NCBI GenBank assembly: GCA_041750975.1
Contig: JBGSYN010000080.1
Span: forward strand, 1-14,161
Reading direction: 5' to 3'
From: JBGSYN01 sp041750975
GTDB lineage: Bacteria; Pseudomonadota; Alphaproteobacteria; Geminicoccales; Geminicoccaceae
Length of the DNA stretch: 14,161 nt
Position 1 is the stretch's first letter; the number at the start of each line of letters is the position of its first letter. Below the pieces are notes generated by a model. It was not told the origin of the DNA, made no database searches, and worked only from the letters and a program-made list of their open reading frames with translations. A program made the translations under genes and the position numbers. Below are positions 1-7,816 of this stretch, one piece after another.

Positions 1-2136
1 CTCGTGATGGTCGGCGACTTCGACCCGGCGGCGGTGGAGGCTGAGATCAAGGAGCACTTCGCCGACTGGCAGGGCGTGGGGCCGGCGGGCGCGCCGCAAC
101 CAGACGGCCGCATCGACCTCGATCGGCCGACGGCCGTGGACACGTTCGTCGATCCGGCGGTGCCCAACATCGTCACGTTCGACAGTTTTGAACCCTATGT
201 GCAGACGCCCGACACGCTGGCGCAGAACCGCCGCCAGCTCCTCGAAGGCTTGGGCAACGCGGTGCTGAGCCGGCGGCTTGAAAAGCTCACCAACGCGCCG
301 GGCAGCCCAATCATCGCGGGCCAGGCCTCGTCGAGTGATTTCTACGAGACCGCGCGCACCGCCCAGTTGCTGGTGGTCGCCAATGACGGTCAGTGGCGGG
401 ACGCGGTGACGATCGGCGAAACCGAACTGCGCCGTGCCATTGAGCACGGATTTACTCAGGGCGAACTGGCCGAACAGCTGGCGAACTTCGAACTCGCCTT
501 CCGCACGCAGGCCGAACAGGCGGACACCCGGCGCTCGCCCGCGCTCGCCGAGGCGATCCTGGCGACGGAGGACGACGGGGACATCTTTACGACGCCGGCG
601 TTCGCCCTGGAGTTCTTTGAACAGGTGAAGCCCACCTTGACGGTGGACGCCGTCAACGCCGCCTTCCGCGACCGCTGGGACGGCTCCCCACCGCTCATTC
701 ACGTATCGACCAAGACCCCGATCGAGGGCGGCGAGGCGGCGGTGGTCAGCGCGCTCCAGTCCTCGGCCGCGCAGGCCGTGGCGGCTCCGGTGGCGAGTGC
801 CGCGGCAACCTTTGCTTATGACGATTTCGGTGCGCCGGGTCAGGTGGTGTCCGACACCACCATCCCCGATCTGGGCATCCGCACGGTGCGGTTCGCCAAC
901 AATGTCCGCCTTAACATCAAGCGCACCGATTTCGAGCAGGGCAAGGTCCGCTATGCCGTCCGTGTCGGCTCGGGCGAGTTGCAGATGCCGGCCGACCGGC
1001 CGGGACTGTCGTTCCTGATGAACCAGACCTTCGCCAATGCGGGTCTTGGCCGCCAGAGCTTCGACGAGCTCACCCAGGCGCTTGCGGGCCGCGACGTCAC
1101 GCCGGGGCTGACGGTCAGCGACGACGCCTTCGGCACCACGGGCACCACCACGCCCGCCGATTTGCCTCTGCAGATGAAGGTCACGGCGGCCTACGTCACC
1201 GATCCCGGCTTTCGTCCAGAGGCGCAGTCCCGCTGGGCTGGGCTGGTCCCGCTGATCTCCGCGCAGCTTCAGGCGACCCCTCAGGCGGTCGCCGCCCGCG
1301 ACGTCAGGCGGGTTCTGGCCAGTGGTGACGAGCGCTTCGGGATCCCCCGCCAGGACGTGCTTCAGGCCCGCAGCGTAGACGAGTTGAAGACGGCGCTGAC
1401 ACCGATCCTCGCCGAGGCACCGATCGAGGTGGCAATCGTGGGTGCCGTCGATGAAGACGCCGCGATCGCCGCCGTGGCGCAGAGCTTCGGCGCACTGCCG
1501 GAGCGCCAGGCACAGTTCGGCGCATTCGACGACCGGCGTGCGGTCCGCTTTCCCACCGACCGATCGCCCGTCACCCTCACTCACTCGGGTCAGGCGGATC
1601 AGGCCTTGGCGATGGCCTACTGGCCGACCGACGACGACGCCGATCCGGTGGAGGAGGCGCGCGTGGACATGCTGACCGGGGCCATGCGCCTGCTGCTCCT
1701 AGAGGAGATCAGAGAGAAGCTGGGGGCCACCTATTCCCCGTCGGCCTCGTCCAGCCAGTCGAGCGTGTACAAGGACTACGGCGTGCTCGGCGCTTCGGTG
1801 ATCGTCGAACCGGGCCGCGCTGACGAGGTGTTCGCAGCCGTCGACCGCATTGCCACGGAGCTGCGCAACCGACCGATCGATGCCGACCTGCTCGACCGCG
1901 CCCGCGCGCCCGTGCTCGAGCAGATCGCCAAGAACCGTCGCGAGAATGGCTGGTGGCTGGGCGTCGCGGGACGGGCTCAGAGCGAAGCCGAGCGGCTGGA
2001 CCGGGTCCGCCAGTTGGAGGCGACGGTCCGAGCGATCACGCCCGCCGACCTGCAGGCGCTGGCACGAAAGTATCTGCGCGACGACCGCGAGCTGCAGATC
2101 CGGGTGGTGAGCGACAAGCTGGCGTCCGCCCAGTGA
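1..2136 (+). CDS. M16 family metallopeptidase (pitrilysin/processing-peptidase-like), 5' truncated by window edge
   Basis: The frame is open from the first base (Leu-Val-Met-Val-Gly-Asp-Phe...), so the true start lies upstream; 711 residues are visible. The opening VGDFDP is the strand that normally ends the first catalytic half of M16 proteins, so the zinc-binding HxxEH motif should lie upstream and cannot be checked. Several alternating M16 domains follow. Near the end, around residue 570, the stretch REKLGATYSPSASSS matches the conserved Arg/Tyr substrate-binding pair of the M16 C-terminal half (R..LG..YS). Large two-unit M16 proteins of this kind are usually periplasmic or envelope-associated in alphaproteobacteria, but the signal peptide region is not in the window. 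The TGA stop lies 10 nt before purS on the same strand; co-transcription is possible, though no functional link to purine synthesis is expected. The family call is firm; the substrate is unknown. Confidence 0.9.
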   Translation, partial: LVMVGDFDPAAVEAEIKEHFADWQGVGPAGAPQPDGRIDLDRPTAVDTFVDPAVPNIVTFDSFEPYVQTPDTLAQNRRQLLEGLGNAVLSRRLEKLTNAPGSPIIAGQASSSDFYETARTAQLLVVANDGQWRDAVTIGETELRRAIEHGFTQGELAEQLANFELAFRTQAEQADTRRSPALAEAILATEDDGDIFTTPAFALEFFEQVKPTLTVDAVNAAFRDRWDGSPPLIHVSTKTPIEGGEAAVVSALQSSAAQAVAAPVASAAATFAYDDFGAPGQVVSDTTIPDLGIRTVRFANNVRLNIKRTDFEQGKVRYAVRVGSGELQMPADRPGLSFLMNQTFANAGLGRQSFDELTQALAGRDVTPGLTVSDDAFGTTGTTTPADLPLQMKVTAAYVTDPGFRPEAQSRWAGLVPLISAQLQATPQAVAARDVRRVLASGDERFGIPRQDVLQARSVDELKTALTPILAEAPIEVAIVGAVDEDAAIAAVAQSFGALPERQAQFGAFDDRRAVRFPTDRSPVTLTHSGQADQALAMAYWPTDDDADPVEEARVDMLTGAMRLLLLEEIREKLGATYSPSASSSQSSVYKDYGVLGASVIVEPGRADEVFAAVDRIATELRNRPIDADLLDRARAPVLEQIAKNRRENGWWLGVAGRAQSEAERLDRVRQLEATVRAITPADLQALARKYLRDDRELQIRVVSDKLASAQ

Positions 2137-2146
2137 GGGGCTCGCG

Positions 2147-2380
2147 ATGAAAGCCACCGTCACCGTCCGGCTGAAACCAGGCGTCCTCGACCCCCAGGGC
2201 CGCGCCATCGCCCAGGCGCTGGGCGGGCTGGGATTCGAGGGCGTCGAGGACGTGCGGCAGGGTAAGCTGATCGAACTCGAACTGGCCGACGGCACGACCC
2301 GCGACGCGGTCGAGGCGATGTGCCGCAAACTCCTAGCCAACACCGTGATCGAGCGGTTCGAGGTGGAGATGGGGGCGTGA
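2147..2380 (+). CDS. purS: Phosphoribosylformylglycinamidine synthase subunit PurS
   Basis: A 77-residue protein with the full-length PurS pattern: it starts MKATVTVRLKPGVLDPQG, continues with ALGGLGFEGVEDVRQGK, and ends in an acidic tail after NTVIERFEVE. PurS is the small bridging subunit of the multi-subunit FGAM synthase (PurS-PurQ-PurL). It helps pass ammonia from the PurQ glutaminase to the PurL synthetase, which converts FGAR to FGAM in de novo purine synthesis in the cytoplasm. The ATG is supported by GAGGGG at 2135-2140, six bases upstream, overlapping the stop of the preceding peptidase gene. purQ follows after 73 nt. purL is not in the window. Confidence 0.96.
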   Translation: MKATVTVRLKPGVLDPQGRAIAQALGGLGFEGVEDVRQGKLIELELADGTTRDAVEAMCRKLLANTVIERFEVEMGA

Positions 2381-2425
2381 CGGACCTGCGTTCGCCTGGT
2401 CCAACTCTCTCCCGAATGCGCGAGA

Positions 2426-2448
2426 GGGCTCGCACCTCCATCGAGCCC
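2426..2448 (+). promoter_or_regulatory. Perfect stem-loop in the purS-purQ gap, directly over the purQ ribosome-binding zone
   Basis: GGGCTCG at 2426-2432 pairs exactly with CGAGCCC at 2442-2448 around a nine-base loop. The purQ ATG starts only five bases after the stem. The only weak Shine-Dalgarno-like triplet (GAG, 2443-2445) lies inside the 3' arm. An alternative shorter pairing, CTCTC (2405-2409) with GAGAG (2422-2426), shares one base with this stem, so the two may exclude each other. It could moderate purQ translation, or be a decayed REP-like intergenic repeat. Both readings are inference; the pairing is directly visible. Confidence 0.4.
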
Positions 2449-2453
2449 GCACG

Positions 2454-3128
2454 ATGACCGCCGCCGTCATCGTCTTCCCCGGCGCCAACTGCGACCGCGA
2501 CATGGCCGTCGCCCTGCGCCTTGCCACTGGCCGTGCGCCCGCGATGGTGTGGCATCGCGAAACCGAGTTGCCCGCCGGCACCAGCCTGGTGGCGCTGCCC
2601 GGCGGCTTTTCCTACGGTGACTATCTGCGCTGTGGTGCGGTCGCGGCGCGCAGCCCGATCATGCGTGCGGTGGCCGATGCGGCCGCCAAGGGTGTGCCGG
2701 TGCTGGGCGTGTGCAACGGGTTTCAGGTGCTGACCGAGGCGGGGTTGTTGCCCGGCGCGCTGATCCGCAACGCGCGCCTGCGCTTCGTCTGCCGCGAAGT
2801 GGAACTGGTCGTGGAGCGCGCCGCCGCGCCCTTCACGAGCGGCTATTCATCCGGCCAGCGGATCACCATTCCGGTGGCCCATCACGACGGCAATTACGTG
2901 GCCGACGACGCGACGCTCGACCGGCTCGACGGCGACGGGCGCGTGGCGTTCCGCTACGCTGTGCCGACCAACGGCTCCGCCCGAGATATCGCCGGCATCG
3001 TCAGCGAGAGCGGCACAGTGATGGGCATGATGCCGCATCCGGAGCGCGCGGTGGAGGCGGCTCACGCCTCGACGGACGGCATGGCCTTATTCGCGTCGCT
3101 GGCGGAATCGGTGCTCGCCGCCGCCTGA
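2454..3128 (+). CDS. purQ: Phosphoribosylformylglycinamidine synthase subunit PurQ (glutamine amidotransferase)
   Basis: A 224-residue class I glutamine amidotransferase of normal PurQ length. The start MTAAVIVFPGANCDRD is the typical PurQ N-terminus. The nucleophile elbow GVCNGFQ carries catalytic Cys87, and MMPHPERA near the end supplies His195 and Glu197 of the triad. GGFSYGDYLR (residues 50-59) is also characteristic. It hydrolyses glutamine and supplies ammonia to PurL for FGAM formation, in complex with PurS. The ATG is chosen by homology, because no good Shine-Dalgarno site precedes it and a stem-loop occupies that place. Its last 67 nt overlap the 3' end of a convergent membrane-protein gene. 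No purL follows, so the third subunit is encoded elsewhere. Confidence 0.97.
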   Translation: MTAAVIVFPGANCDRDMAVALRLATGRAPAMVWHRETELPAGTSLVALPGGFSYGDYLRCGAVAARSPIMRAVADAAAKGVPVLGVCNGFQVLTEAGLLPGALIRNARLRFVCREVELVVERAAAPFTSGYSSGQRITIPVAHHDGNYVADDATLDRLDGDGRVAFRYAVPTNGSARDIAGIVSESGTVMGMMPHPERAVEAAHASTDGMALFASLAESVLAAA

Positions 3129-3463
3129 CGCCCCCTTCGGTCGGTGAACCGCATCAGCAGGAGGATGGCGGTCGGAATAGCCATGGTCACCAGCACGTCG
3201 TGGCGCGACGCGGCCCACGTCGCCTCCGGACTGATGGTGTTCGCCAGGTCGACGACCTCGTTCACCAGCTCGATCGCAAGCACCGCAAGCCACAGCCGCC
3301 AGTCGTCCAGCCGTCGACCGGCGATGAGCGCCAGCACCAGCAGCAGCCCGACGCCGACCAGCACGTGCAGCGCATCGTCAGTGATGCCGAGCGCCAGGGA
3401 CAAGGTGGTCTTCTCGCCGCCCCAAAGCAGGGAGAGCCCGGCGAGGGCGGTCGGGGAGGTCAT
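3062..3463 (-). CDS. Small three-helix integral membrane protein, unknown function
   Basis: 133 residues starting at MTSPTALAGLSLLWGG. Three hydrophobic helices are visible at about residues 32-48, 55-74 and 89-106, followed by a basic then polar tail (RFTDRRGRQ...). A DDALH sequence opens helix 1 and charged residues (ELVNEVVD) lie in helix 2. That arrangement loosely recalls VanZ-like proteins, but I do not claim membership. The frame stays open upstream for another 73 codons, but that extension is the reverse complement of the tRNA-Arg gene, so the internal ATG at 3463 is preferred. The Shine-Dalgarno signal is weak. The coding end overlaps purQ tail to tail. It has the look of a conserved hypothetical protein; no role can be assigned. 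Confidence 0.7.
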   Translation of the reverse strand: MTSPTALAGLSLLWGGEKTTLSLALGITDDALHVLVGVGLLLVLALIAGRRLDDWRLWLAVLAIELVNEVVDLANTISPEATWAASRHDVLVTMAIPTAILLLMRFTDRRGRQAAASTDSASDANKAMPSVEA

Positions 3464-3544
3464 TGAAAAGTCCGTCGCGAAGGAATGGCGAAGCGCCCTA
3501 CCCCGTTCCGCCAGCGCGCGAAAGCCGCTACAGACGCGCCGAGT

Positions 3545-3621
3545 GCGCCCGTAGCTCAGTTGGATAGAGCACCTGCCTTCTAAGCTGGTGGTCGCAGGTT
3601 CGAATCCTGCCGGGCGCACCA
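3545..3621 (+). tRNA. tRNA-Arg, anticodon TCT
   Basis: A 77-nt cloverleaf with an encoded CCA end. The acceptor arm GCGCCCG (3545-3551) pairs with CGGGCGC (3611-3617), followed by discriminator A and CCA (3619-3621). The D-stem is GCTC/GAGC, and the T-arm is GCAGG-TTCGAAT-CCTGC. The anticodon loop CTTCTAA (3577-3583) gives anticodon TCT, which reads AGA and AGG. The anticodon stem CCTGC (3572-3576) against GCTGG (3584-3588) has four pairs and a central U-U opposition (positions 29 and 41). The usual alphaproteobacterial form that I recall has GCAGG here and pairs fully. Everything else looks functional. Confidence 0.96.
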
Positions 3622-3640
3622 GTAGCCTGCGCCAAATTCT

Positions 3641-3653
3641 GCGAGCGTCTCGC
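3641..3653 (+). terminator. Weak hairpin downstream of tRNA-Arg
   Basis: GCGAG (3641-3645) pairs with CTCGC (3649-3653) over a three-base loop, 19 nt after the tRNA end. There is no T-run behind it, so it is at best a weak terminator or processing structure. Apart from this hairpin I see nothing supportable in 3622-3821. Confidence 0.22.
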
Positions 3654-3821
3654 TGTCGAACTGAGTGCTCTTGTCGTTTCACGGTCGGTCTACCAAGCCG
3701 ATCGGGGTGGGTTCGTTGCGTAGCGTGACGGCCGTTAACCGAAGTCAGCAGCCCGACCTAGAAAATCAAAACCCGATATATGCCCGGAGTGATTGCAACA
3801 CCCGTTCAGAGCATAACAGGT

Positions 3822-5363
3822 TTAACCATTCGCGGCGGATATCCTTACGGGCAAATCGCAACGATGATTGTCCACAATGATCGCCATCAGTTCATCGATG
3901 GCCATGGGCACTCCCAACTCGTACCCTTGCATGAAATCGCAGCCCATCAGCTGGAGAATGCGGGCCTGCCACTCAGCTTCGATGCCTTCCATCACCACTG
4001 CCAGGTCGAGACTGTGGCTGAAGTCGATCATCGACTTGATGATTCGCCTCGCCTTCTCCTGCCGACCGAGGTCTTGGAGAAACGACCGGTCAAGCTTGAG
4101 GCCGTCGAGATCGAAGTTCTGGAGGTAACTGAGCGAGGAATAGCCGGTCCCGAAATCGTCGAGATAGACGCCGATGCCAACCTCGCGCAGCTGCTCGATC
4201 GACGCGCGCGCGGTTGCAAGATCAGAGATCAGGACGCCCTCGGTCACTTCGACGATCAACGAAGCGGGGTTGCAGCCATGCGAGAGAATTTTGTCAATCA
4301 TCCGATCAGGGAAATCTGGATGGCGAAAATAGACAGGTGAAATATTGACCGCGATCGGCATGTCGATTTTCTGCGCCACGACCAAAGCGCAGTCGAGCGT
4401 CCAGTCGGTTAGCTTGACGATCTGACCGCTGTCTTCGGCGACAGACACCATCAACGACGGTGAAACGCCGGACAGCGGGCCGAACTTGGCTCGCAACAAC
4501 GCCTCGGCCTTCTCGATCTTGCCGGTCCGTGCGTTGACGATGGGTTGATAGTGCATCACCAGACTGTCATCCAGCATGCTCTGCCCCAGTTCGACGCGGA
4601 TTGAATTTGCGCGCATTTGTCGATTCGACAGCAGGTCGTCGTAGATGTGATAGCCGTGCCCGCCAGCGGTCTTGGCTTCGTACATGGCAAGGTCTGCGCG
4701 TCGGAGCAGTTCGTCGCCGCCCTGAACCGCGGGATCGCCAATTGCGATCCCCACCGAGGCGCCGACTTCGACCAGCCGGTCGCCGACCACAAAGGGCTGG
4801 GCGATGGTGTCGACCAGCGAGCGTCCGAACTCTTGCGGATCGCGGTTGCCGTCCCAGCTGGTGATGGCTGCGAATTCGTCACCGCCCATTCGACAGATCG
4901 CCAGCGCATCATCGATCTGGCCCACCACGCGCTCGGCGACCTGGCGCAGCAAGACATCGCCCGCTTCGTGGCCCAGCGTGTCATTGACCTCCTTGAACCG
5001 ATTGAGGTCAAAGAACGTCAGCATGATCATCCCGCCCGCGCCGTCGCCTTCAATCAAGGACTGCATGACGTTTTTGAAGGCCGAACGGTTGAGCAACCCG
5101 GTCAGGGAATCGCGTCGCAGGTCGCATTCGAGCTGCCCGGTGACTGCCATCACATCGTGATAGTTGCGCCTCTCGGCGGCAAAGCGTCGGCGCCCGAACA
5201 GCGTCATAACCACGATCCCGAGGCACGCGCCGATCGCCGTCGCGACGGCCGCCGCTTCGACCGTCGTCATGGCTGCGTTCAGCGCGACGCCGAAGAAGCA
5301 CGAGGCGCCGCACGCCAGGACGGTGGAGCGTTCGAGATGAGAGAGATGGGCGGGTTGACGCAC
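3822..5363 (-). CDS. Membrane-anchored bifunctional diguanylate cyclase/phosphodiesterase (GGDEF-EAL)
   Basis: 513 residues from a GTG start at 5363, eight bases after the stop of the upstream receiver gene. An ATG at residue 32 is a possible alternative, but it would remove the first hydrophobic segment. Two hydrophobic segments (about 14-31 and 36-56) precede the GGDEF domain (about 82-241) and the EAL domain (about 250-495). The cyclase signature GGDEF is intact at 160-164. The RxxD inhibitory site normally five residues before it is absent (DDAL there). The phosphodiesterase side looks complete: EALLR at 287, NIS, EVTE, DDFGTG at 402, KLDRSF at 423, EGIE at 459 and MQGY. It should both make and degrade c-di-GMP at the inner membrane; which activity dominates cannot be read from sequence. 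It is the last gene of a four-gene leftward operon and is its probable output enzyme. Confidence 0.93.
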   Translation of the reverse strand: MRQPAHLSHLERSTVLACGASCFFGVALNAAMTTVEAAAVATAIGACLGIVVMTLFGRRRFAAERRNYHDVMAVTGQLECDLRRDSLTGLLNRSAFKNVMQSLIEGDGAGGMIMLTFFDLNRFKEVNDTLGHEAGDVLLRQVAERVVGQIDDALAICRMGGDEFAAITSWDGNRDPQEFGRSLVDTIAQPFVVGDRLVEVGASVGIAIGDPAVQGGDELLRRADLAMYEAKTAGGHGYHIYDDLLSNRQMRANSIRVELGQSMLDDSLVMHYQPIVNARTGKIEKAEALLRAKFGPLSGVSPSLMVSVAEDSGQIVKLTDWTLDCALVVAQKIDMPIAVNISPVYFRHPDFPDRMIDKILSHGCNPASLIVEVTEGVLISDLATARASIEQLREVGIGVYLDDFGTGYSSLSYLQNFDLDGLKLDRSFLQDLGRQEKARRIIKSMIDFSHSLDLAVVMEGIEAEWQARILQLMGCDFMQGYELGVPMAIDELMAIIVDNHRCDLPVRISAANG

Positions 5364-5371
5364 AGGCGCGT

Positions 5372-5854
5372 CTAGGCCCCAGGCCGATTGGCGAACAGTC
5401 GACGCGTCTGATCGTTGAGCCGGCGTTTGGCCTCGATCTTCTCTGAATCCAGCGTGGCAATTGTCTCCTGCTGGGTCAGGTGCGCAAGCATGCGGGCTCG
5501 CAAGACCGGAATGCTGATCGGCTTTGTGACATAGTCGCTTGCCCCCGCGCCGAGCGCCTCGACGATGTTTTCTTCCTCGCCCATCGCGGTGCACATGATC
5601 ACGGGCAGCCGAGCGGCCGAGTGCTTCTCGCGGATGGTCAGCAGCGTCTCGAATCCGGAAAGCCCCGGCATCATCCAGTCGAGCAAGATGATGTCGGGTG
5701 TTTCGATGGACAAGAATCCGAGCGCCTTTTGGCCACTGTCGACGCTAACGGTGCGATATCCGCTCACCTTGAGCGCGCGCTCGAGCAAGACCCGATTGTC
5801 TTCGATGTCATCGACAATCAGGACAAGTTTAGCGCGGGTGCTGGCGTCGGTCAT
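5372..5854 (-). CDS. Stand-alone receiver-domain response regulator with helical C-terminal tail
   Basis: 160 residues. The receiver domain spans about 9-125, with the acidic pair D15/D16, phosphoacceptor D59 (ILLDWMMPG), switch Thr89 and conserved Lys111 (VTKP). No DNA-binding or enzymatic domain follows; residues 126-160 form a charged, probably helical tail (QETIATLDSEKIEAKRR). The ATG overlaps the TGA of the upstream hybrid kinase by four bases (ATGA), so the two are very likely translationally coupled. The GGDEF-EAL gene starts eight bases after its stop. Receiver and GGDEF domains are often fused in PleD-like or RpfG-like proteins, so this looks like a split version that passes kinase status to the c-di-GMP enzyme. 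That partnership is inference. Confidence 0.93.
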   Translation of the reverse strand: MTDASTRAKLVLIVDDIEDNRVLLERALKVSGYRTVSVDSGQKALGFLSIETPDIILLDWMMPGLSGFETLLTIREKHSAARLPVIMCTAMGEEENIVEALGAGASDYVTKPISIPVLRARMLAHLTQQETIATLDSEKIEAKRRLNDQTRRLFANRPGA

Positions 5855-7806
5855 GCAATCAGCTCCCGCAGAGTTTCGGCGATTTCGCGCGGCGCGGTCG
5901 TGCCTTTGCGAAAATAGCGCGCATTGGCCTCCATCAGCACCTGGTGCTGTGAGAGCGACAGATCGTCTCCGGAAACGACGATCACAGGGATGTCGCTCAG
6001 GCGGATGTCGGCGCCCAAAGTCGCTAGAAAAGCAAAGCCGTCGACCCCTGGCATGGCGAGGTCGAGCACGATCGCGCAGGGACGAGATTGTCTCGCCAAT
6101 GCAAGTCCCTGCGCACCGTCCCTCGCCCGACGCGCCTGGTACCCCAACCGTTCCAGATCACGGCGCATGACACTCGATGCCTCGGCATCGTCATCGACGA
6201 TCAGGATGTCACCCGCTGCCGGCTTGTCGTAGGTCGACAGGACCTTTCGCAACTGGTCCTCACTGATCGGCTTGCGAACGAAGTCATTCGCCCCGGCACC
6301 CAGCCCGCGGGTACGGTCGTCATCCACGGTGATGAGGACCACCGGAATGTCGGCAAGCTGAGGGTCACTGCGAATTTCGATGAGCACTTCGTAGCCGGTC
6401 TGATGGGGCATCAGTGCATCGAGCAATATAAGGTCGGTGCGCACCCGGCGTGCTTGCTCCAAGCCGCTCTTGCCGCTGTTCGCGCTCAGAACGTGATAGT
6501 TGCTCCGCCGAAGCCAGCGACTGAGCAGGTCGATGGCGGCCGGGTCGTCATCGATGATGAGCACGGTGCGCCGCGTTTCGTCGGCTGCATCGGCAGTCGA
6601 TGTGGGTTCGTCTCTGAACACTTCCATGTCGGTGTTGACTGACGCATCGGGCGCGCTCGAATTGCCCGGAAGCTGAAGCGTGAGCGTGGCGCCATGGGCA
6701 ACGTCCGGCTCGACCGTACAATCGCCGCCAAGCGACTGAGCCAGATTGCGCGCGACCGTCAGAGCCACCGGCGAACGGCTTTGACGACCGCCCTGCGCGA
6801 CACGCGACATCGCGGGGTCAAACAGACTGATGGCGGCATCGGGAGAAATGGCCGGGCCATCATCATGAACGCTGATGCGAACCTGATCGCTGCCCTCTGC
6901 CACGGCGATCCAAACCTCACCACCGACTGCGTTCTCGACCGCATCATCGACCAGGTTGCGCAAGCAGCGGCCGATCTTGGCACGGTCACCCATCATCAGA
7001 TGACCGTCAAGTTGGCCACGAACTTCAATGTTCACCGCTCCACCCGACGCACGTACCGCAATCTCGTGAACGAGCTCGCTGAGCTGGAAAACCGTGCGTT
7101 CTTTGACGATTTGCCCCCCCTGCAGACCCGACAGCTCGAGCAAGTCATCGAGGAGCGAAAGCAACTTATGTCCAGCATACTGAATGCGTTCAAGGTCGAG
7201 CTGACTCGCCTTGTCACCACGGTTGGTTGCCTCTTCGTGAAGCAGCGTCGAGTAACCGAGAATCGCGTTTAAGGGAGTCCGCAGCTCATGGCTCATCTTG
7301 GAGAAAAAGTTGGCCTTGGTAGCCTCCTGTGATGCAAGGCGTTCGCGTGTCCGGTCCCGTTCGACCGCCATTGACCTGGCGCCGCGTGCAAATGCGTTTA
7401 TCTGGTCTTCAAGCCAGTCAAGCATGGCAGGAAGTTGGCCGATCCGCGGCAGCTCTGTTGGGGCAAATCCTGCCTTTGCCGTTGCTTCCCCGAAAAACGG
7501 CGAGATGGCCTCAGCCGAGTTGCCCAGTCGGCACAGTCGCTGCCCGAGCCGGTGGGCGAAGCGATAGGCGAATGGGGCGACGAAAAGGAAGGTGCAAAGC
7601 GACACGCCCACTGTCACGATTCCTGCCCGCAGAGGGAAACCAAGTGACGACAAGACGCCCGCGGCGGCAAATCCAACAAACCCTGCGATAAGGAATGTGA
7701 CGAGGACGAGGCGAACGCCTAACAACCGCGCGAGCCTCTCACTCGCAGACTTGGAAGCGACCGGGAGCGAGGCGCGCCCGATCGACTTTGTGTTGGAACT
7801 GCCCAT
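5851..7806 (-). CDS. Hybrid sensor histidine kinase, HisKA-HATPase-REC-REC, with eroded ATP-binding motifs
   Basis: 651 residues. The ATG at 7806 is chosen over a frame extending 41 codons upstream because it follows the preceding stop by 10 nt and has AGGGA just before it. Two transmembrane helices (about 33-54 and 62-80) lead through a linker to a HisKA helix with phosphoacceptor His173 (SHELRTPLNA). The HATPase-like region (about 265-385) departs from canon: the N-box reads NLVDDAVENA (second Asn replaced by Asp), the G1 box reads DDGPA (last Gly replaced by Ala), and the G2 position reads SRSPVAL with no glycines. Two receivers follow, with phosphoacceptors Asp463 (LLDALMP) and Asp582 (VLDLAMPG). 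The second has KG instead of the usual KP at its conserved lysine. It likely serves as a phosphorelay or phosphatase component rather than a strong autokinase (inference). Confidence 0.92.
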   Translation of the reverse strand: MGSSNTKSIGRASLPVASKSASERLARLLGVRLVLVTFLIAGFVGFAAAGVLSSLGFPLRAGIVTVGVSLCTFLFVAPFAYRFAHRLGQRLCRLGNSAEAISPFFGEATAKAGFAPTELPRIGQLPAMLDWLEDQINAFARGARSMAVERDRTRERLASQEATKANFFSKMSHELRTPLNAILGYSTLLHEEATNRGDKASQLDLERIQYAGHKLLSLLDDLLELSGLQGGQIVKERTVFQLSELVHEIAVRASGGAVNIEVRGQLDGHLMMGDRAKIGRCLRNLVDDAVENAVGGEVWIAVAEGSDQVRISVHDDGPAISPDAAISLFDPAMSRVAQGGRQSRSPVALTVARNLAQSLGGDCTVEPDVAHGATLTLQLPGNSSAPDASVNTDMEVFRDEPTSTADAADETRRTVLIIDDDPAAIDLLSRWLRRSNYHVLSANSGKSGLEQARRVRTDLILLDALMPHQTGYEVLIEIRSDPQLADIPVVLITVDDDRTRGLGAGANDFVRKPISEDQLRKVLSTYDKPAAGDILIVDDDAEASSVMRRDLERLGYQARRARDGAQGLALARQSRPCAIVLDLAMPGVDGFAFLATLGADIRLSDIPVIVVSGDDLSLSQHQVLMEANARYFRKGTTAPREIAETLRELIA

Positions 7807-7816
7807 GCCGCGATCC

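Noticed and set aside
1699..2343. Minus-strand open frame across the peptidase end and purS
   Set aside because: It lies antisense to two clear genes, has low-complexity composition and shows no recognisable domain.
2711..3466. Plus-strand open frame overlapping purQ and running opposite the small membrane protein
   Set aside because: It is out of frame with purQ, Arg/Gln-rich and has no domain signature. Both overlapped genes are better supported.
3464..3682. N-terminal extension of the minus-strand membrane protein containing RPAGFEPATTSLEGRCSIQ
   Set aside because: This peptide is the reverse-strand translation of the tRNA-Arg gene and is a familiar annotation artefact. The start was moved to the ATG at 3463.
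3822..3829. TTAACCAT at the end of the GGDEF-EAL gene, another possible CtrA half-site
   Set aside because: It coincides with the stop codon and has no gene starting nearby to regulate. A single half-site is expected by chance.
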